Counted from the stretch's first letter, positions 16,995 through 26,856 are shown. The stretch is DNA of 64,000 nt from Gammaproteobacteria bacterium (GCA_012103475.1 WLWS01000001.1:705881-769880); one strand, 5' to 3'. The notes: generated from the letters alone by a model not told the origin. Translations and numbers: made by a program.

Positions 16995-17489
16995 ATGAAC
17001 AACGCCAAGATTCTGCGCGAGTTCCCCAAGGGTAAGCATAAGCACTCCGCCTGTATAAACGATGCCATGAAGACGGCAGAAGCCACCTGTCAGGAACGTG
17101 GTATCAGGCTTACTGCTATTCGCCGTCGCGTACTGGAGCTGGTCTGGGCCAGTCATGAACCGGTAAAAGCTTACGATGTACTGGATACTCTGCGCAGTGA
17201 ACGCGACAGCGCCGCGCCGCCAACGGTGTACCGCGCGCTGGAGTTTCTGCTCGACGAAGGTCTGGTTCACAAGATTGAATCGCTGAACGCCTATATTGGC
17301 TGTGGTGAGCCGGGCCACACGGATGCTGGTCAATTTCTGATCTGTAGCGATTGCGGTGACGTGGCCGAACTTGACGATCCGGAACTGGTGAAAATGATTG
17401 CCGAAAAAGCCAGTCAAATCGGCTTTTCAATTGAACAGCAACTGGTCGAAGTAACGGGTTTTTGCGCGCAGTGCGCCCCGGCAAGCTAA
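16995..17489 (+). CDS. zur: Zinc uptake regulator Zur (Fur family)
   Basis: A 164-aa Fur-family repressor. The winged-helix domain includes TCQERGIRLTAIRRRVLELVW and PPTVYRALEFLLDEGLVHKI. The metal sites include HTDAGQFLICSDCGDVAEL and GFCAQCAP, that is, two CxxC pairs for the structural zinc. The N-terminal stretch with KHKHSACINDAMKTAE resembles other Zur proteins, so the ATG at 16995 is preferred over the one at 17067. Identity as Zur rather than Fur is strongly supported by the adjacent operator and znuACB. The gene is probably autoregulated. Confidence 0.94.
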   Translation: MNNAKILREFPKGKHKHSACINDAMKTAEATCQERGIRLTAIRRRVLELVWASHEPVKAYDVLDTLRSERDSAAPPTVYRALEFLLDEGLVHKIESLNAYIGCGEPGHTDAGQFLICSDCGDVAELDDPELVKMIAEKASQIGFSIEQQLVEVTGFCAQCAPAS

Positions 17490-17499
17490 ACCGACTGTT

Positions 17500-18327
17500 A
17501 TGTTCAGGTTTCTCATTCTATGCATTGCCTTTGCCTGTCCGATTGCAATTGTTGCAGCGAACCCGGCGAAGCCCGTGGTCTTTGTCAGCATTCCGCCACA
17601 ACTTTATCTGGTAAAAACAATTGGTGGCTCGCTGATTGACACCGAGGTCATGATGAAGCCAGGTGAATCACCCGAGACCTTCGATCCCTCGCAAGGTCAG
17701 ATAAGAGCCCTGCACGATGCGCAACTTTATTTTCGTATCGGCGTACCTTTTGAAGAGAAGTGGCTTGATGGTTTTCAGGACAATCACGTCAATCTTAAAA
17801 TTGTCGAATGTTGCTCTGAATTAATCGGCCAACAGTCTGTTTCTCTTGATAACCACATCTGGACCAGCACGCGTAATCTGCAATTACTTGCAGGCCTGAT
17901 AAAAGATGAACTGATCGAGTTGGCGCCGGAACAAGTCGCGGCTTTCGAACAGAATTATCAGGCTCTGATGACACAGCTACAGGATCTCGATACAGAGATT
18001 CGAGTTCTCCTGGAACAACGACGTAGCGACTATTTTTTTGTCTCGCACGCCGCCTTTGGTCACTTCGCCAGTGATTACGGACTGACACAGGTAGCGCTGG
18101 AAAGTGAAGGGCGCCAACTCGGCGCAAAAAGTCTGACCAGGATTATTCAAAAAGCGGAACAGGAAAAAATAAGCACTCTGTTCGTGCAAAAACAACATCC
18201 GTCTGCAAGTGCGAAAGCCTTTGCCCATGCCATCAAAGCCCGAATAGTGGAAGTTGACCCATTGGCCGAAGACTATATTGCCAGCCTGCGCAAGTTTGCC
18301 ACTCTGATTGGCGAAGCGAGCCCTTAA
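17500..18327 (+). CDS. znuA: Zinc ABC transporter substrate-binding protein, ZnuA-like
   Basis: Periplasmic cluster A-I metal-binding protein, 275 aa, with a signal peptide (about 1-20, cleavage near VAA-NPA). Expected ligand positions are His119 in DNHIWTS, His183 in VSHAAFGHF and Asp253 in EVDPLAEDY. The first ligand position, usually His in a PHxY-like motif, is Glu59 here (GESPETFDP). The His-rich loop of enteric ZnuA is missing. Context between zur and znuC makes zinc the likely cargo, but the altered site could change affinity or preference. It starts 10 bp after zur in the same operon. Confidence 0.88.
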   Translation: MFRFLILCIAFACPIAIVAANPAKPVVFVSIPPQLYLVKTIGGSLIDTEVMMKPGESPETFDPSQGQIRALHDAQLYFRIGVPFEEKWLDGFQDNHVNLKIVECCSELIGQQSVSLDNHIWTSTRNLQLLAGLIKDELIELAPEQVAAFEQNYQALMTQLQDLDTEIRVLLEQRRSDYFFVSHAAFGHFASDYGLTQVALESEGRQLGAKSLTRIIQKAEQEKISTLFVQKQHPSASAKAFAHAIKARIVEVDPLAEDYIASLRKFATLIGEASP

Positions 18328-18328
18328 C

Positions 18329-19054
18329 ATGTCTTCTGTCATCAGCTTCGAAAATGTGAGTTTCGCTTACAATCACATCAATGTGCTCGAAGATATTTCG
18401 CTTGAGGTTGAAGCCGAGGAGTTCTTCGGTATTATCGGGCCGAACGCTGCAGGCAAAAGCACCTTGCTTAAGCTCTTGTTAGGAATGCTTGAAGCGGACA
18501 AAGGCAGTATTCAAGTACTCGGGCGTACGCCTGTCGAGGCCAGTCACCTGATTGGCTACGTACCGCAGGCACCATCTTTTCCTCGCGACTTTCCGATCAA
18601 GGTAGAAGATGTCGTGTTACTCGGTTGCCAGAACTCTGCCAGGTATTTTGGAGGGTTCAGTAGCGAAGAACGAAAAATCGCACATGAAGCGCTGCAAGTC
18701 GTAGAAATTGACAAGCTGGCCAGACTGCCGATTGCGGAATTATCCGGAGGCCAGGTGCAACGAATGTTAATTGCCAGAGCGCTTGCCGGTCAGCCGGAGA
18801 TTCTGGTGCTCGATGAACCGACGGCCAATATAGATGTACAGGCCGAGGAGAATATCTTTTCTCTTTTGAAACAATACAACAAGCATATGACCATAATCGT
18901 TGTCTCTCACGATATCGCTTTTATTTCTTCCTACGTTAATCGCGTTGGCTGCCTGAACACCCGCCTGGTTTGTCACGAGACAGAAAGTATCTCTGGTAAA
19001 ACCATGGAAGAACTCTATGGCGCGCCGATAAAAATGATTCACCACGAACACTGA
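18329..19054 (+). CDS. znuC: Zinc ABC transporter ATP-binding protein
   Basis: Cytoplasmic ATPase of the Znu importer, 241 aa. Walker A is GPNAAGKST, the signature is LSGGQVQRMLIARALA, and Walker B is ILVLDEPTANID, followed by an H-loop (VVSHD). The frame is open from 18308, overlapping znuA. ATG at 18329, 1 bp after the znuA stop, gives the standard N-terminus MSSVISFENVSFAY. It pairs with ZnuB immediately downstream. Confidence 0.94.
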   Translation: MSSVISFENVSFAYNHINVLEDISLEVEAEEFFGIIGPNAAGKSTLLKLLLGMLEADKGSIQVLGRTPVEASHLIGYVPQAPSFPRDFPIKVEDVVLLGCQNSARYFGGFSSEERKIAHEALQVVEIDKLARLPIAELSGGQVQRMLIARALAGQPEILVLDEPTANIDVQAEENIFSLLKQYNKHMTIIVVSHDIAFISSYVNRVGCLNTRLVCHETESISGKTMEELYGAPIKMIHHEH

Positions 19055-19066
19055 TTGTTCTTAAAC

Positions 19067-19885
19067 ATGATTGAATTTTTCATAGCCCTGAAAGACTACC
19101 AGTTTATGCAATATGCGATGGCTGCCTGTTTACTCGCCAGCCTTGGTTGCGGAGTCATGGGCACTTATGTGGTAATCAAACGTATCAGTTTTCTGACCGG
19201 CGGCATTGCCCACACCATTCTCGCCGGCATGGGTATTGCCTATTTTCTGAATGGCTCACCGCTGGTTGGAGCGATTATCGCGGCGCTGATAACGGCTGTG
19301 CTTATCGGCTTCATCAAGCTGCGCTGGCGTCAGGATGAGGATATATTGATTGCTGCTTTCTGGTCCTGCGGGATGGCTATCGGCATCATATTCATCTCGC
19401 TGACACCGGGCTATAACACTGATCTGATGAGTTACCTGTTTGGCAACATCCTGCTGGTATCGTTTGATGATTTGCTACTGATGGCCGGGCTTGATGTACT
19501 CGTAATCAGCCTGGTATTCATCTTCTACCGGCAATTCCTGGCTGCAACTTTCGACGAGGAGTTTGCCAGGCTTCGTGGTATCAATGTCGAGGCAACTTAT
19601 ATTCTGCTGCTTTGTCTGATTGCCCTGACTATCGTTCTGTTAATACAGGTGGTTGGTCTGATTCTGGTCATGGCGCTGCTGATTCTGCCTGCGGCCTGTG
19701 CGATTCAGTTTTCCTCATCAATTCCCCGTATTATGGCGCTCGCGGTCGCTCTGAGTGCGCTCATTACCAGCGGCGGTTTCATGCTCTCCTATGGACCTGA
19801 CTTGCCAGCCGGAGCCAGTATTATTATTGTCGCAACAGTGGTTTATTTTATATCGATTTTTCTTGCCCGCTTCCGGCACGATTGA
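19067..19885 (+). CDS. znuB: Zinc ABC transporter permease
   Basis: ABC-3 family inner-membrane permease, 272 aa with about eight membrane helices. Typical stretches are VIKRISFLTGGIAHTILAGMG near the N-terminus and LLIQVVGLILVMALLILPAA in the second half. A TTG in frame at 19055 is possible, but the ATG at 19067 (MIEFFIALKDYQF) is the ordinary choice, 12 bp after znuC. It completes the zur-znuA-znuC-znuB operon. Confidence 0.93.
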   Translation: MIEFFIALKDYQFMQYAMAACLLASLGCGVMGTYVVIKRISFLTGGIAHTILAGMGIAYFLNGSPLVGAIIAALITAVLIGFIKLRWRQDEDILIAAFWSCGMAIGIIFISLTPGYNTDLMSYLFGNILLVSFDDLLLMAGLDVLVISLVFIFYRQFLAATFDEEFARLRGINVEATYILLLCLIALTIVLLIQVVGLILVMALLILPAACAIQFSSSIPRIMALAVALSALITSGGFMLSYGPDLPAGASIIIVATVVYFISIFLARFRHD

Positions 19886-19898
19886 TAAAGGGAAAATA

Positions 19899-20174
19899 AT
19901 GTCAGAAAAAGTAGAACAGGCACTAGATGCCTATAAAGCCATGAGCCAGAGCAAGAGTACTTACTTTGGTTTTCTGCAGGAACTGGATCAGAAGTACGAC
20001 AAAAACCAGTCGCCTTCAATCGCTGAAAACCTGCGACTGGAAGAACTGCTTGCCGCTCATGATGTAAAGGTAAAAGCATTCAATGAGGCTATGGCTGCGG
20101 TAGATGATAAAGCCGATCGCGAAGAACTCATGGCGCGCTTAACGACGGCCAGTACTGTCAGCAGCACACACTAG
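19899..20174 (+). CDS. Small hypothetical protein after znuB
   Basis: I do not recognise this 91-aa acidic, soluble, mostly helical protein (MSEKVEQALDAYKAMSQSKS...). It has no cysteine and few histidines, so direct metal binding is not suggested. The ATG at 19899 is chosen for its AAAGGGAAAA ribosome-binding site; the frame is open further upstream inside znuB, where it is only a shadow. It is 13 bp from znuB and therefore likely the last gene of the zur operon. Downstream it converges with a small lipoprotein gene. Confidence 0.75.
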   Translation: MSEKVEQALDAYKAMSQSKSTYFGFLQELDQKYDKNQSPSIAENLRLEELLAAHDVKVKAFNEAMAAVDDKADREELMARLTTASTVSSTH

Positions 20175-20203
20175 GTGGCTTGCCTGAATCTTTTTATTAA
20201 ATA

Positions 20204-20401
20204 TTACTGAGTTTGCTCTGCCATAGCTTTGGCTTTGTCTTCAGCAGATTTCATTAATGTAGCTTCGACGTCTTTCGCCTTGTCAATCGTTGCTACCTGA
20301 TCTTTCCAGACGTGCTCACCACTTGCCTTATCATCATCACTACTGGAGCAGGCTGACAATGACAGAACACCAAGGAATACGACTACTTTAACAATATACA
20401 T
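20204..20401 (-). CDS. Small lipoprotein
   Basis: A 65-aa predicted lipoprotein: hydrophobic signal, lipobox LSLSAC with Cys18, an SSSDDDK linker with Asp at +5 to +7, and a short charged, helix-prone tail (KAKDVEATLMKSAEDKAKAM). No known family is recognised. It lies 30 bp downstream of purC on the same strand. Confidence 0.75.
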   Translation of the reverse strand: MYIVKVVVFLGVLSLSACSSSDDDKASGEHVWKDQVATIDKAKDVEATLMKSAEDKAKAMAEQTQ

Positions 20402-20431
20402 TTTTCTCTCCGTCTATTTTGTCATGACAGC

Positions 20432-21340
20432 TTACTTGAATTGAACGCCAGCTAATAATCGCTCTTGTGCTTCTTTGTATTTAGCGGCGGTATTTCTAAG
20501 GACCTCTACCGGCAGTTTCGGCCCGGGAGCTTTTTTATCCCAGTCCAGAGTTTCCAGATAATCACGTACGTATTGCTTGTCAAAACTCTGCGGACTGCTG
20601 GCAATCTGATAACTGTCTGCCGGCCAGAAGCGCGAAGAATCCGGAGTAAGTACTTCATCTATTAAAATCAGCGTGTCGTTCTCATCGATGCCGAACTCAA
20701 ATTTGGTGTCAGCAATAATGATGCCTCGCTGCAGCGCAAATTCTGCCGCTTCAATATAAATTTTCAAACTGACATCGCGCACTCTATTCGCCAGTTCTTC
20801 GCCCAGCAGGTTTATCGTCGCTTCGAAATCCACGTTTTCATCATGATCACCTACTTCGGCTTTGGTCGACGGCGTATAAATCGCCTGCGGTAATTTCTCT
20901 GCCTGCTGCAGTCCCTCTGGCAACTTGATGCCGCAAACATGGCCACTGCGCTGATAATCGTTCCAGCCTGAACCAATGAGGTAGCCTCGTACGATGGCTT
21001 CGACCGGCAAGGGTTTCAGTTTTTTTACGACAATACTTCTGCCAGCCAGACTGGCCAGTTCGCTTTCATTCTTGATGATATCTTCCAGATTAATACCGGT
21101 AAGATGGTTCGGAATAATGTTGCGGGTCCGGTCAAACCAGAAATTGGAAACCGTCGTCAGTACGATCCCTTTTTCGGGTACAGGGTCCGGCAGAATCACA
21201 TCAAAGGCTGAGAGCCGATCTGTGGTAACGATGAGCATGTGCTGATCATCAATGTCATAGATATCACGCACCTTGCCACGGTTGATCAGTGGCAGACTTC
21301 TGATCTCTGTTTCGTATAGGGCATTATTGACGGGTGACAT
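20432..21340 (-). CDS. purC: Phosphoribosylaminoimidazole-succinocarboxamide synthase
   Basis: Purine pathway ligase that joins aspartate to CAIR with ATP. The product is 302 aa, the longer type related to yeast Ade1, rather than the roughly 240-aa E. coli type. Motifs include [49 protein letters not shown] and [10 protein letters not shown]. The frame opens to 21457 inside glnS. The ATG at 21340 with AGGGAAATCAAG upstream is the proper start and leaves 26 bp after glnS. Confidence 0.95.
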   Translation of the reverse strand: MSPVNNALYETEIRSLPLINRGKVRDIYDIDDQHMLIVTTDRLSAFDVILPDPVPEKGIVLTTVSNFWFDRTRNIIPNHLTGINLEDIIKNESELASLAGRSIVVKKLKPLPVEAIVRGYLIGSGWNDYQRSGHVCGIKLPEGLQQAEKLPQAIYTPSTKAEVGDHDENVDFEATINLLGEELANRVRDVSLKIYIEAAEFALQRGIIIADTKFEFGIDENDTLILIDEVLTPDSSRFWPADSYQIASSPQSFDKQYVRDYLETLDWDKKAPGPKLPVEVLRNTAAKYKEAQERLLAGVQFK

Positions 21341-21366
21341 CTTGATTTCCCTGAATTGCCTGACAA

Positions 21367-23046
21367 TTACCTGTTCATTTTGCCCCAGGTATCCCTGAGG
21401 GTCACTGCACGGTTGAATACTGGCTTGTCGGAATCCCAGTCCTTGCTGTCCGCGCAAAAATAGCCGAGGCGCTCAAACTGAAAATGATCTTCTACTTTGG
21501 CCAGTGCCAGGGATGGTTCAAGCAAGGCCCCTGACAGAATTTCGACAGAGGCGGGATTAAGTACCTCGCGAGAATCACGCCCACCCTGTTCCGGGTTGGC
21601 TTCGGTGTAAAGTCTGTCATAAAGGCGCACTTCTGCCTTAACAGCGTGGGCCTCTGAGACCCAGTGAATGGTGCCTTTTACCTTACGTCCGTCTGGTGCA
21701 TTACCGCCCTTTGTGGCCGGGTCATAAGTACAACGTAACTCAATCACTTCATCCTGCTCGTTTTTAATCACTTCAGTACAGGTAATAAAATAGGCATAAC
21801 GCAGACGTACCTCACGGCCGAGTGAGAGACGAAAAAATTTCTTCGGCGCATCTTCCATGAAATCATCCTGTTCAATATAGATAACGCGCGAGAAAGGCAC
21901 TTTGCGCTTACCCATGTCCGGGTTCTGCGGGTGATTGGCCGCATCCAGTTCTTCGTCTTCTGATTCCGGATAGTTTTCTATAACGACTTTCAGTGGTTTT
22001 AACACTGCCATTGCTCTTGGCGCACGCTTATCCAGATCTTCTCGCAGCGTATTTTCCAACACGCTGATATCTATTCTGGTATCGCTTTTGGTGACACCAA
22101 TCCGATTGCAAAAATCACGTATCGAAGCTGGCGTAAAACCACGACGCCGAATGCCTGCAATGGTCGGCATGCGTGGATCGTCCCAGCCATTCACGTGTCC
22201 TTCTCTAACCAGTTCAATCAGTTTACGTTTACTGAGAACCGTGTAATCAAGGTTCAGACGAGCAAACTCATACTGATAGGGCCGGGAAGGTGTATCAAGA
22301 TTGTCTATCACCCAGTCATAAAGCGCACGATGATCTTCAAACTCCAGTGTGCAGACAGAATGCGTAATGCCTTCAATCGCATCAGATAGACAATGGGTGA
22401 AATCGTACATCGGGTAAATACACCACTTGTCAGCAGTGCGATGATGGCGCGCCTTACGAATACGATAGATAACCGGATCGCGCATGTTGATATTGGGCGA
22501 GGCCATATCAATTTTTGCCCGTAATACAGCGCTACCTTCTTCAATCTTGCCATCTCGCATCTGTTCAAACAGAGAAAGATTTTCTTCAACGCTTCGATCC
22601 CGATATGGACTTGGCTTGCCCGGACTGGTCAATGTGCCGCGATACTCCCGAATATCCTCTGCACTCAGACTGTCAACATAGGCTTTGCCCTGACTAATCA
22701 GGTCCAGCGCAAACTGGTAAAGCTTATCGAAATAATCAGAGGCGAAATATTCGTTCTCCTGCCAGTCAAAACCAAGCCAACGCACATTAGCCTTTATTGA
22801 TTCGACATATTCGGTGTCTTCCTTTTCAGGATTGGTATCGTCAAAGCGAAGATTGCAGTTGCCCTGATATTCAGCAGCAAGACCGAAATTCAGACATATC
22901 GATTTGGCATGACCAATGTGCAGATAGCCATTAGGCTCGGGAGGAAAGCGGGTATGCACGCGACCATCATTTTTATTATTGCGAAGATCTTCACTGATGA
23001 TCTTGCGTATGAAATTACTTGGAACCGGTGTTTCTTTTTCAGACAT
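21367..23046 (-). CDS. glnS: Glutaminyl-tRNA synthetase
   Basis: Class I aminoacyl-tRNA synthetase, 559 aa. The HIGH motif occurs in [20 protein letters not shown] and the KMSKS equivalent in [12 protein letters not shown]. The C-terminal anticodon-binding double barrel is complete ([30 protein letters not shown]). Glutamine-specific features are the QYEFARLN segment and the order with purC. The substrate tRNA(Gln) is encoded at 5947. The start at 23046 gives the usual N-terminus with [11 protein letters not shown]. Confidence 0.96.
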   Translation of the reverse strand: MSEKETPVPSNFIRKIISEDLRNNKNDGRVHTRFPPEPNGYLHIGHAKSICLNFGLAAEYQGNCNLRFDDTNPEKEDTEYVESIKANVRWLGFDWQENEYFASDYFDKLYQFALDLISQGKAYVDSLSAEDIREYRGTLTSPGKPSPYRDRSVEENLSLFEQMRDGKIEEGSAVLRAKIDMASPNINMRDPVIYRIRKARHHRTADKWCIYPMYDFTHCLSDAIEGITHSVCTLEFEDHRALYDWVIDNLDTPSRPYQYEFARLNLDYTVLSKRKLIELVREGHVNGWDDPRMPTIAGIRRRGFTPASIRDFCNRIGVTKSDTRIDISVLENTLREDLDKRAPRAMAVLKPLKVVIENYPESEDEELDAANHPQNPDMGKRKVPFSRVIYIEQDDFMEDAPKKFFRLSLGREVRLRYAYFITCTEVIKNEQDEVIELRCTYDPATKGGNAPDGRKVKGTIHWVSEAHAVKAEVRLYDRLYTEANPEQGGRDSREVLNPASVEILSGALLEPSLALAKVEDHFQFERLGYFCADSKDWDSDKPVFNRAVTLRDTWGKMNR

Positions 23047-23075
23047 TCTTTATTTCCGCTGCTCTTAACAGGTAT

Positions 23076-24296
23076 TCAGGCCAGACTGCCTTTGGCCAGC
23101 TCAGGTAAATCTCCATTCAAACCCATGGCGTGACGCATGATAGAGTGTTTCAGGGGAACTATCGAATTGGCGAAATCCAGCGCCCGATTACGCAAAACGG
23201 GTACGGGTCCGCTCTGATTCTCAAAAGTGTATTTAAAACCTTCCAGAGTCATCATCATAATTTTATTTTCGAACTTGCGCCATCGCTCATAAGCTCTGAG
23301 AACGGAGCGTCCGGCAATATCCCTGTTAGCCGCTTGCGCCTTTAGAACCAACTGGGCCAGACTGGCGGCATCGAGCAGACCAAGATTGGCGCCCTGACCT
23401 GCCAGTGGATGCACCGAATGGGCAGCATCTCCAATCAGGGCAAAACGTTCTTTACAATAGACATCCGCTTGCGCGCGACGTAAAGGAAAGCTACTTCTCA
23501 AGTCAGTTTTTTTAATTTCTCCGAGACGATACTCAAAGGCTTCGGCCAACTCCAGATTAAATTCGTCCTTGTCCATGCTTAACAATTCCTGGGCATGTTG
23601 CGGTTGCGTCGACCATACCACACCACACTCACGCGCATTGTGCATAGGCAGAAAAGCCAGTGGGCCCTTGCTAAGAAAGCGTTGTCGTGCAACATCTTCA
23701 TGCGGCAGAGTCGTCTGCACCAGACAAGCCAGCGCATGCTGCCGGTAATCGTGCTCAACACTGTTTATACCGGCCAGCTCACGGCTTTTTGAATGCCCGC
23801 CATCGGCACCTACCAGCAGCTTGGCCGAGAGTTTCTGTCCGTTCTCCAGAAGCACGGATATGCCCTCATCGTGCCATTCAATCTGACTGATTACAGAGTC
23901 ATAGCAGACACGGATTGAAGGCATGGCAGATACTGAACGCTGAAGTGAATCCTGCAGAACTGACTGCTCGAGAATAAAACCGAGTCTTGGCTGGCAAATA
24001 TCCGCACTATCAAAATTCACTTCGCCTTTACCATTTTCATCCCAGACCTGCATACGACGAAAATGGCCGAGTCTGTTTTCCGGCACCTGCTGCCATGCTC
24101 CGAAGGATTTCAGGATGCGCTGTGAAGCGTAGGTTAGTGCCAGTGCTCGCGGATCCGCTGTCGGCTTTAGCTGAATTTTATTCTGGCTGCCTGCTTCAAT
24201 AACAATACAATCAAGGTTCTTGGCCGCTAACAGTCCGGCAAGGGTGTTACCGGCAAGGCCGCCACCGACAATGAGCACTTGCGCATCAAGTTTCAT
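23076..24296 (-). CDS. ubiI: FAD-dependent ubiquinone hydroxylase (UbiI/VisC-like)
   Basis: A 406-aa flavoprotein monooxygenase of the UbiH/UbiF/VisC family. It has the N-terminal FAD dinucleotide motif VLIVGGGLAGNTLAG, the conserved VGADGGHSKSRE segment, and the C-terminal FAD motif ALIGDAAHSVHPLAGQGANL. Family members hydroxylate the ubiquinone ring; position after ubiH points to the C5 hydroxylase UbiI (VisC). The other ring positions cannot be excluded. Its start overlaps the ubiH stop by 4 bp. Confidence 0.85.
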   Translation of the reverse strand: MKLDAQVLIVGGGLAGNTLAGLLAAKNLDCIVIEAGSQNKIQLKPTADPRALALTYASQRILKSFGAWQQVPENRLGHFRRMQVWDENGKGEVNFDSADICQPRLGFILEQSVLQDSLQRSVSAMPSIRVCYDSVISQIEWHDEGISVLLENGQKLSAKLLVGADGGHSKSRELAGINSVEHDYRQHALACLVQTTLPHEDVARQRFLSKGPLAFLPMHNARECGVVWSTQPQHAQELLSMDKDEFNLELAEAFEYRLGEIKKTDLRSSFPLRRAQADVYCKERFALIGDAAHSVHPLAGQGANLGLLDAASLAQLVLKAQAANRDIAGRSVLRAYERWRKFENKIMMMTLEGFKYTFENQSGPVPVLRNRALDFANSIVPLKHSIMRHAMGLNGDLPELAKGSLA

Positions 24297-25513
24297 AGTA
24301 CTGACTGACGCACGGCCAGCGGTTGCCGGCCGCTCAGTCCCATGCCACGACGTATCAGATGAGTTTTCGCCGGCGCAAAGATATCAAGCGCAGTCATGGC
24401 AGTATTACGCAATAGTGATTTCGGCAGGCTGGTGTTATAAAACCATTTGCCCATGCCATGCGCGAGTCGACTGACTGTAGCCTGATCCGCTTTTCTACTT
24501 AAAAAGTAAGCATCCAGAACCATCTGACTACCAATATCCACATCACTCTCTCGAGCCTGTTGAATCTGCTCAGCCAGACCAGCGACATCGCGAAGACAAA
24601 GATTAAAGCCCTGTGCGCCATTAGGATGTATCGTGTGCGCCGCATTACCAAGTAAAACAGCACGATTCGCCACCTGTTGATCGGATTGAACCTGAACTAT
24701 CGAGTAGGCCTGTCTTTTACCGATTCGCTGCAAAGAACCCAGCCTGCGACCGAAGCGATTAACAATCTCTTCTATATAATGCTCATCAGTCAGTCCCAGA
24801 AAATATTCCGCTTGCTCGGCGGCAACAGTCTGGACTACAACCGCCCGTTTCTCGGCCAGAGGCAAAACGGCGAGTGGGCCGTGTTCTGTGAAGCGTTCAA
24901 AGGCCGTGTTCTCATGCGAAAACTCTGCGGTCACATTGCTGACTATTGCAGTTTGCTGATAGTCGACCTCGCTTGCCTGAATACCCAGCTGCGCTCGTAT
25001 GTCGGAATGCGTTCCATCAGCTGCGACCAGAAGCCGGCTATTTAGCTCTTTGCGCTTTCCGTCTGCTTCTATGCTCAAGCTGTACTGCTTATCAGTGTTA
25101 GTGAACTCAAGGATACTTGCCGGACAGATCAAGTCGATGTTTTCGTACTCTTTCAGACTCGACAAAAGTACGCCTCCGAGCTCGCGCGCGATCACCACAT
25201 AACCCAGTGCATCAAGTCGCAGACTGGCAGCGTCCATTCTTACTTTGCCAAAATGTCCTTTGTCACTGACATGAACTTTTTTAATAGGATTGGCGACCGT
25301 AGCCAACCTGGACCAGACATCCATTGCAGAGAATATCCGTTGCGAAGACAGGGACAGGGCGATACCGCGATCGTCGTAACTTGGCTGACTTTCCTGATCA
25401 CGAGCAACTCTTTCAATGACAGCAATACGCAGTCCGGATTGGGCCAGTGCTAGCGCCAGGCTGGCGCCAACCATGCCAGCGCCTACTATGACGAGATCGT
25501 AGTCTGTCGACAT
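24293..25513 (-). CDS. ubiH: 2-octaprenyl-6-methoxyphenol hydroxylase
   Basis: Flavin monooxygenase of ubiquinone synthesis, 406 aa. The FAD motifs are LVIVGAGMVGASLALALAQSG at the N-terminus and VLLGNAAHTIHPNGAQGFNL near residue 300, with the middle VAADGTHSDIRAQLG motif. Asn-Ala-Ala-His-Thr in the second motif is typical of UbiH. The usual His-Pro-x-Ala-Gly-Gln is His-Pro-Asn-Gly-Ala-Gln here, a small variation. The gene order ygfB-pepP-ubiH-ubiI is the same as in E. coli. Confidence 0.9.
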   Translation of the reverse strand: MSTDYDLVIVGAGMVGASLALALAQSGLRIAVIERVARDQESQPSYDDRGIALSLSSQRIFSAMDVWSRLATVANPIKKVHVSDKGHFGKVRMDAASLRLDALGYVVIARELGGVLLSSLKEYENIDLICPASILEFTNTDKQYSLSIEADGKRKELNSRLLVAADGTHSDIRAQLGIQASEVDYQQTAIVSNVTAEFSHENTAFERFTEHGPLAVLPLAEKRAVVVQTVAAEQAEYFLGLTDEHYIEEIVNRFGRRLGSLQRIGKRQAYSIVQVQSDQQVANRAVLLGNAAHTIHPNGAQGFNLCLRDVAGLAEQIQQARESDVDIGSQMVLDAYFLSRKADQATVSRLAHGMGKWFYNTSLPKSLLRNTAMTALDIFAPAKTHLIRRGMGLSGRQPLAVRQSVL

Positions 25514-25539
25514 TAATTTAGTAAAACTTTTCGAGAGAC

Positions 25540-26856
25540 TCAGGCAGCCTCAGAGCCAGCCATAATCGATTCGATATCCTCGATAGATTTTGGCATATCT
25601 TTACTAAGAACATCATAACCATCCTTGGTTACCAACACGTCATCTTCAATGCGTACACCAATGTCCCACCATTTTTTAGCCAGTCCGCGGCTCGGCGCCA
25701 TATACAGACCGGGTTCTATGGTCAGCACCATGCCAGCTTCGAGCATGCGCCACTCTCCATCGACTTTATAATCACCGACATCATGCACATCCATACCAAG
25801 CCAGTGTCCTGTGCGATGCATATAGTATTTTGAATAAGCCTGTTCCTTAATCAAAGTCCGTACTCTGCCTTTTAATATACCCAGAGATACCAGTCCTTCG
25901 GTGATGGCCTGAACAGCAGCTTCATGGGGTGCATTCCAGTGATTGCCAGGTTGCACGGCTTCTATGGCAGCTAGTTGCGCTTCCAGCACGACTTCATAAA
26001 TCTGTTTTTGTGCTTCGGTGAATACGCCGTTAACCGGAAAAGTTCTGGTAATGTCACTCGCATAACTTTCGTACTCAGCCCCAGCATCTATTAACAAGAC
26101 ATCTCCATCAGCAAGCTCGGCATCATTATCGGTATAGTGCAGGATACAGCTGTTAGCACCACCACCGACAATGGAAGAGTAGGCCGGACTACGTGCTCCC
26201 TGACGCATGAACTCGTGTGTGAGTTCCGCTTCAATCTGATATTCATACATACCAGGCCGGCAGCTCTGCATGGCCCTTTTATGTGCAGCTGCCGAAATTT
26301 TTGCAGCATGTCGCATAGCCTTTATTTCCTGACGACTTTTGTAAAGTCGCATATCGTGAAGAATATGATTTAGTGATATAAATTCATCCGGTGCACTGAT
26401 GCCGGAACGCGCCTGATCTCTGACATGCTTTACCCAGCTCAGAACCCTCTGATCAAATGCCGGATCGTTACCCATCGTGTAATAGATTCGCTCCTGATCA
26501 CCCAGAAGGCCGGGCAAAATGTCATCAAGATCTTCAATGGGGAAAGCATCATCAGCACAATAGCGCTCCACCGCGCCTTCCAGACCAGCTCTGAGACCGT
26601 TCCAGGTTTCCATCAAGGCATCGCGCTCACGGCAAAACAGAATGTACTCGCCAGAAGGTCGACCCGGTATAAGTACCGCAACCGCCTCAGGCTCAGCGAA
26701 GCCTGTCAGATAGTAAAAATCACTGTCGTGGCGAAACGGATATTCAACATCACGGTTTCGCATGCGCACCGGTGAAGTGGGAATGATGGCAATACTGTCA
26801 TCGCCCATCATGTCCATTAGTCTTTTTCGACGTCGCTGAAACTCTTTAGCATCCAT
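25540..26856 (-). CDS. pepP: Xaa-Pro aminopeptidase
   Basis: Dimetal aminopeptidase P, 438 aa, which removes N-terminal residues preceding proline. It has the N-terminal creatinase-like domain (DSDFYYLTGFAEPEAVAVL) and the pita-bread catalytic domain. Ligands are visible in LIDAGAEYESYASDITRTF (two Asp), MHRTGHWLGMDVHD (His), LTIEPGLY (Glu) and GVRIEDD (Glu). The start codon abuts the ygfB stop, so the genes are coupled. Confidence 0.96.
   Translation of the reverse strand: MDAKEFQRRRKRLMDMMGDDSIAIIPTSPVRMRNRDVEYPFRHDSDFYYLTGFAEPEAVAVLIPGRPSGEYILFCRERDALMETWNGLRAGLEGAVERYCADDAFPIEDLDDILPGLLGDQERIYYTMGNDPAFDQRVLSWVKHVRDQARSGISAPDEFISLNHILHDMRLYKSRQEIKAMRHAAKISAAAHKRAMQSCRPGMYEYQIEAELTHEFMRQGARSPAYSSIVGGGANSCILHYTDNDAELADGDVLLIDAGAEYESYASDITRTFPVNGVFTEAQKQIYEVVLEAQLAAIEAVQPGNHWNAPHEAAVQAITEGLVSLGILKGRVRTLIKEQAYSKYYMHRTGHWLGMDVHDVGDYKVDGEWRMLEAGMVLTIEPGLYMAPSRGLAKKWWDIGVRIEDDVLVTKDGYDVLSKDMPKSIEDIESIMAGSEAA

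Noticed and set aside
16934-17086. Longer frame for the 91-aa Zur-flanked protein
   Set aside because: It would cross the Zur operator and overlap zur; a normal signal-like N-terminus begins at 16933.
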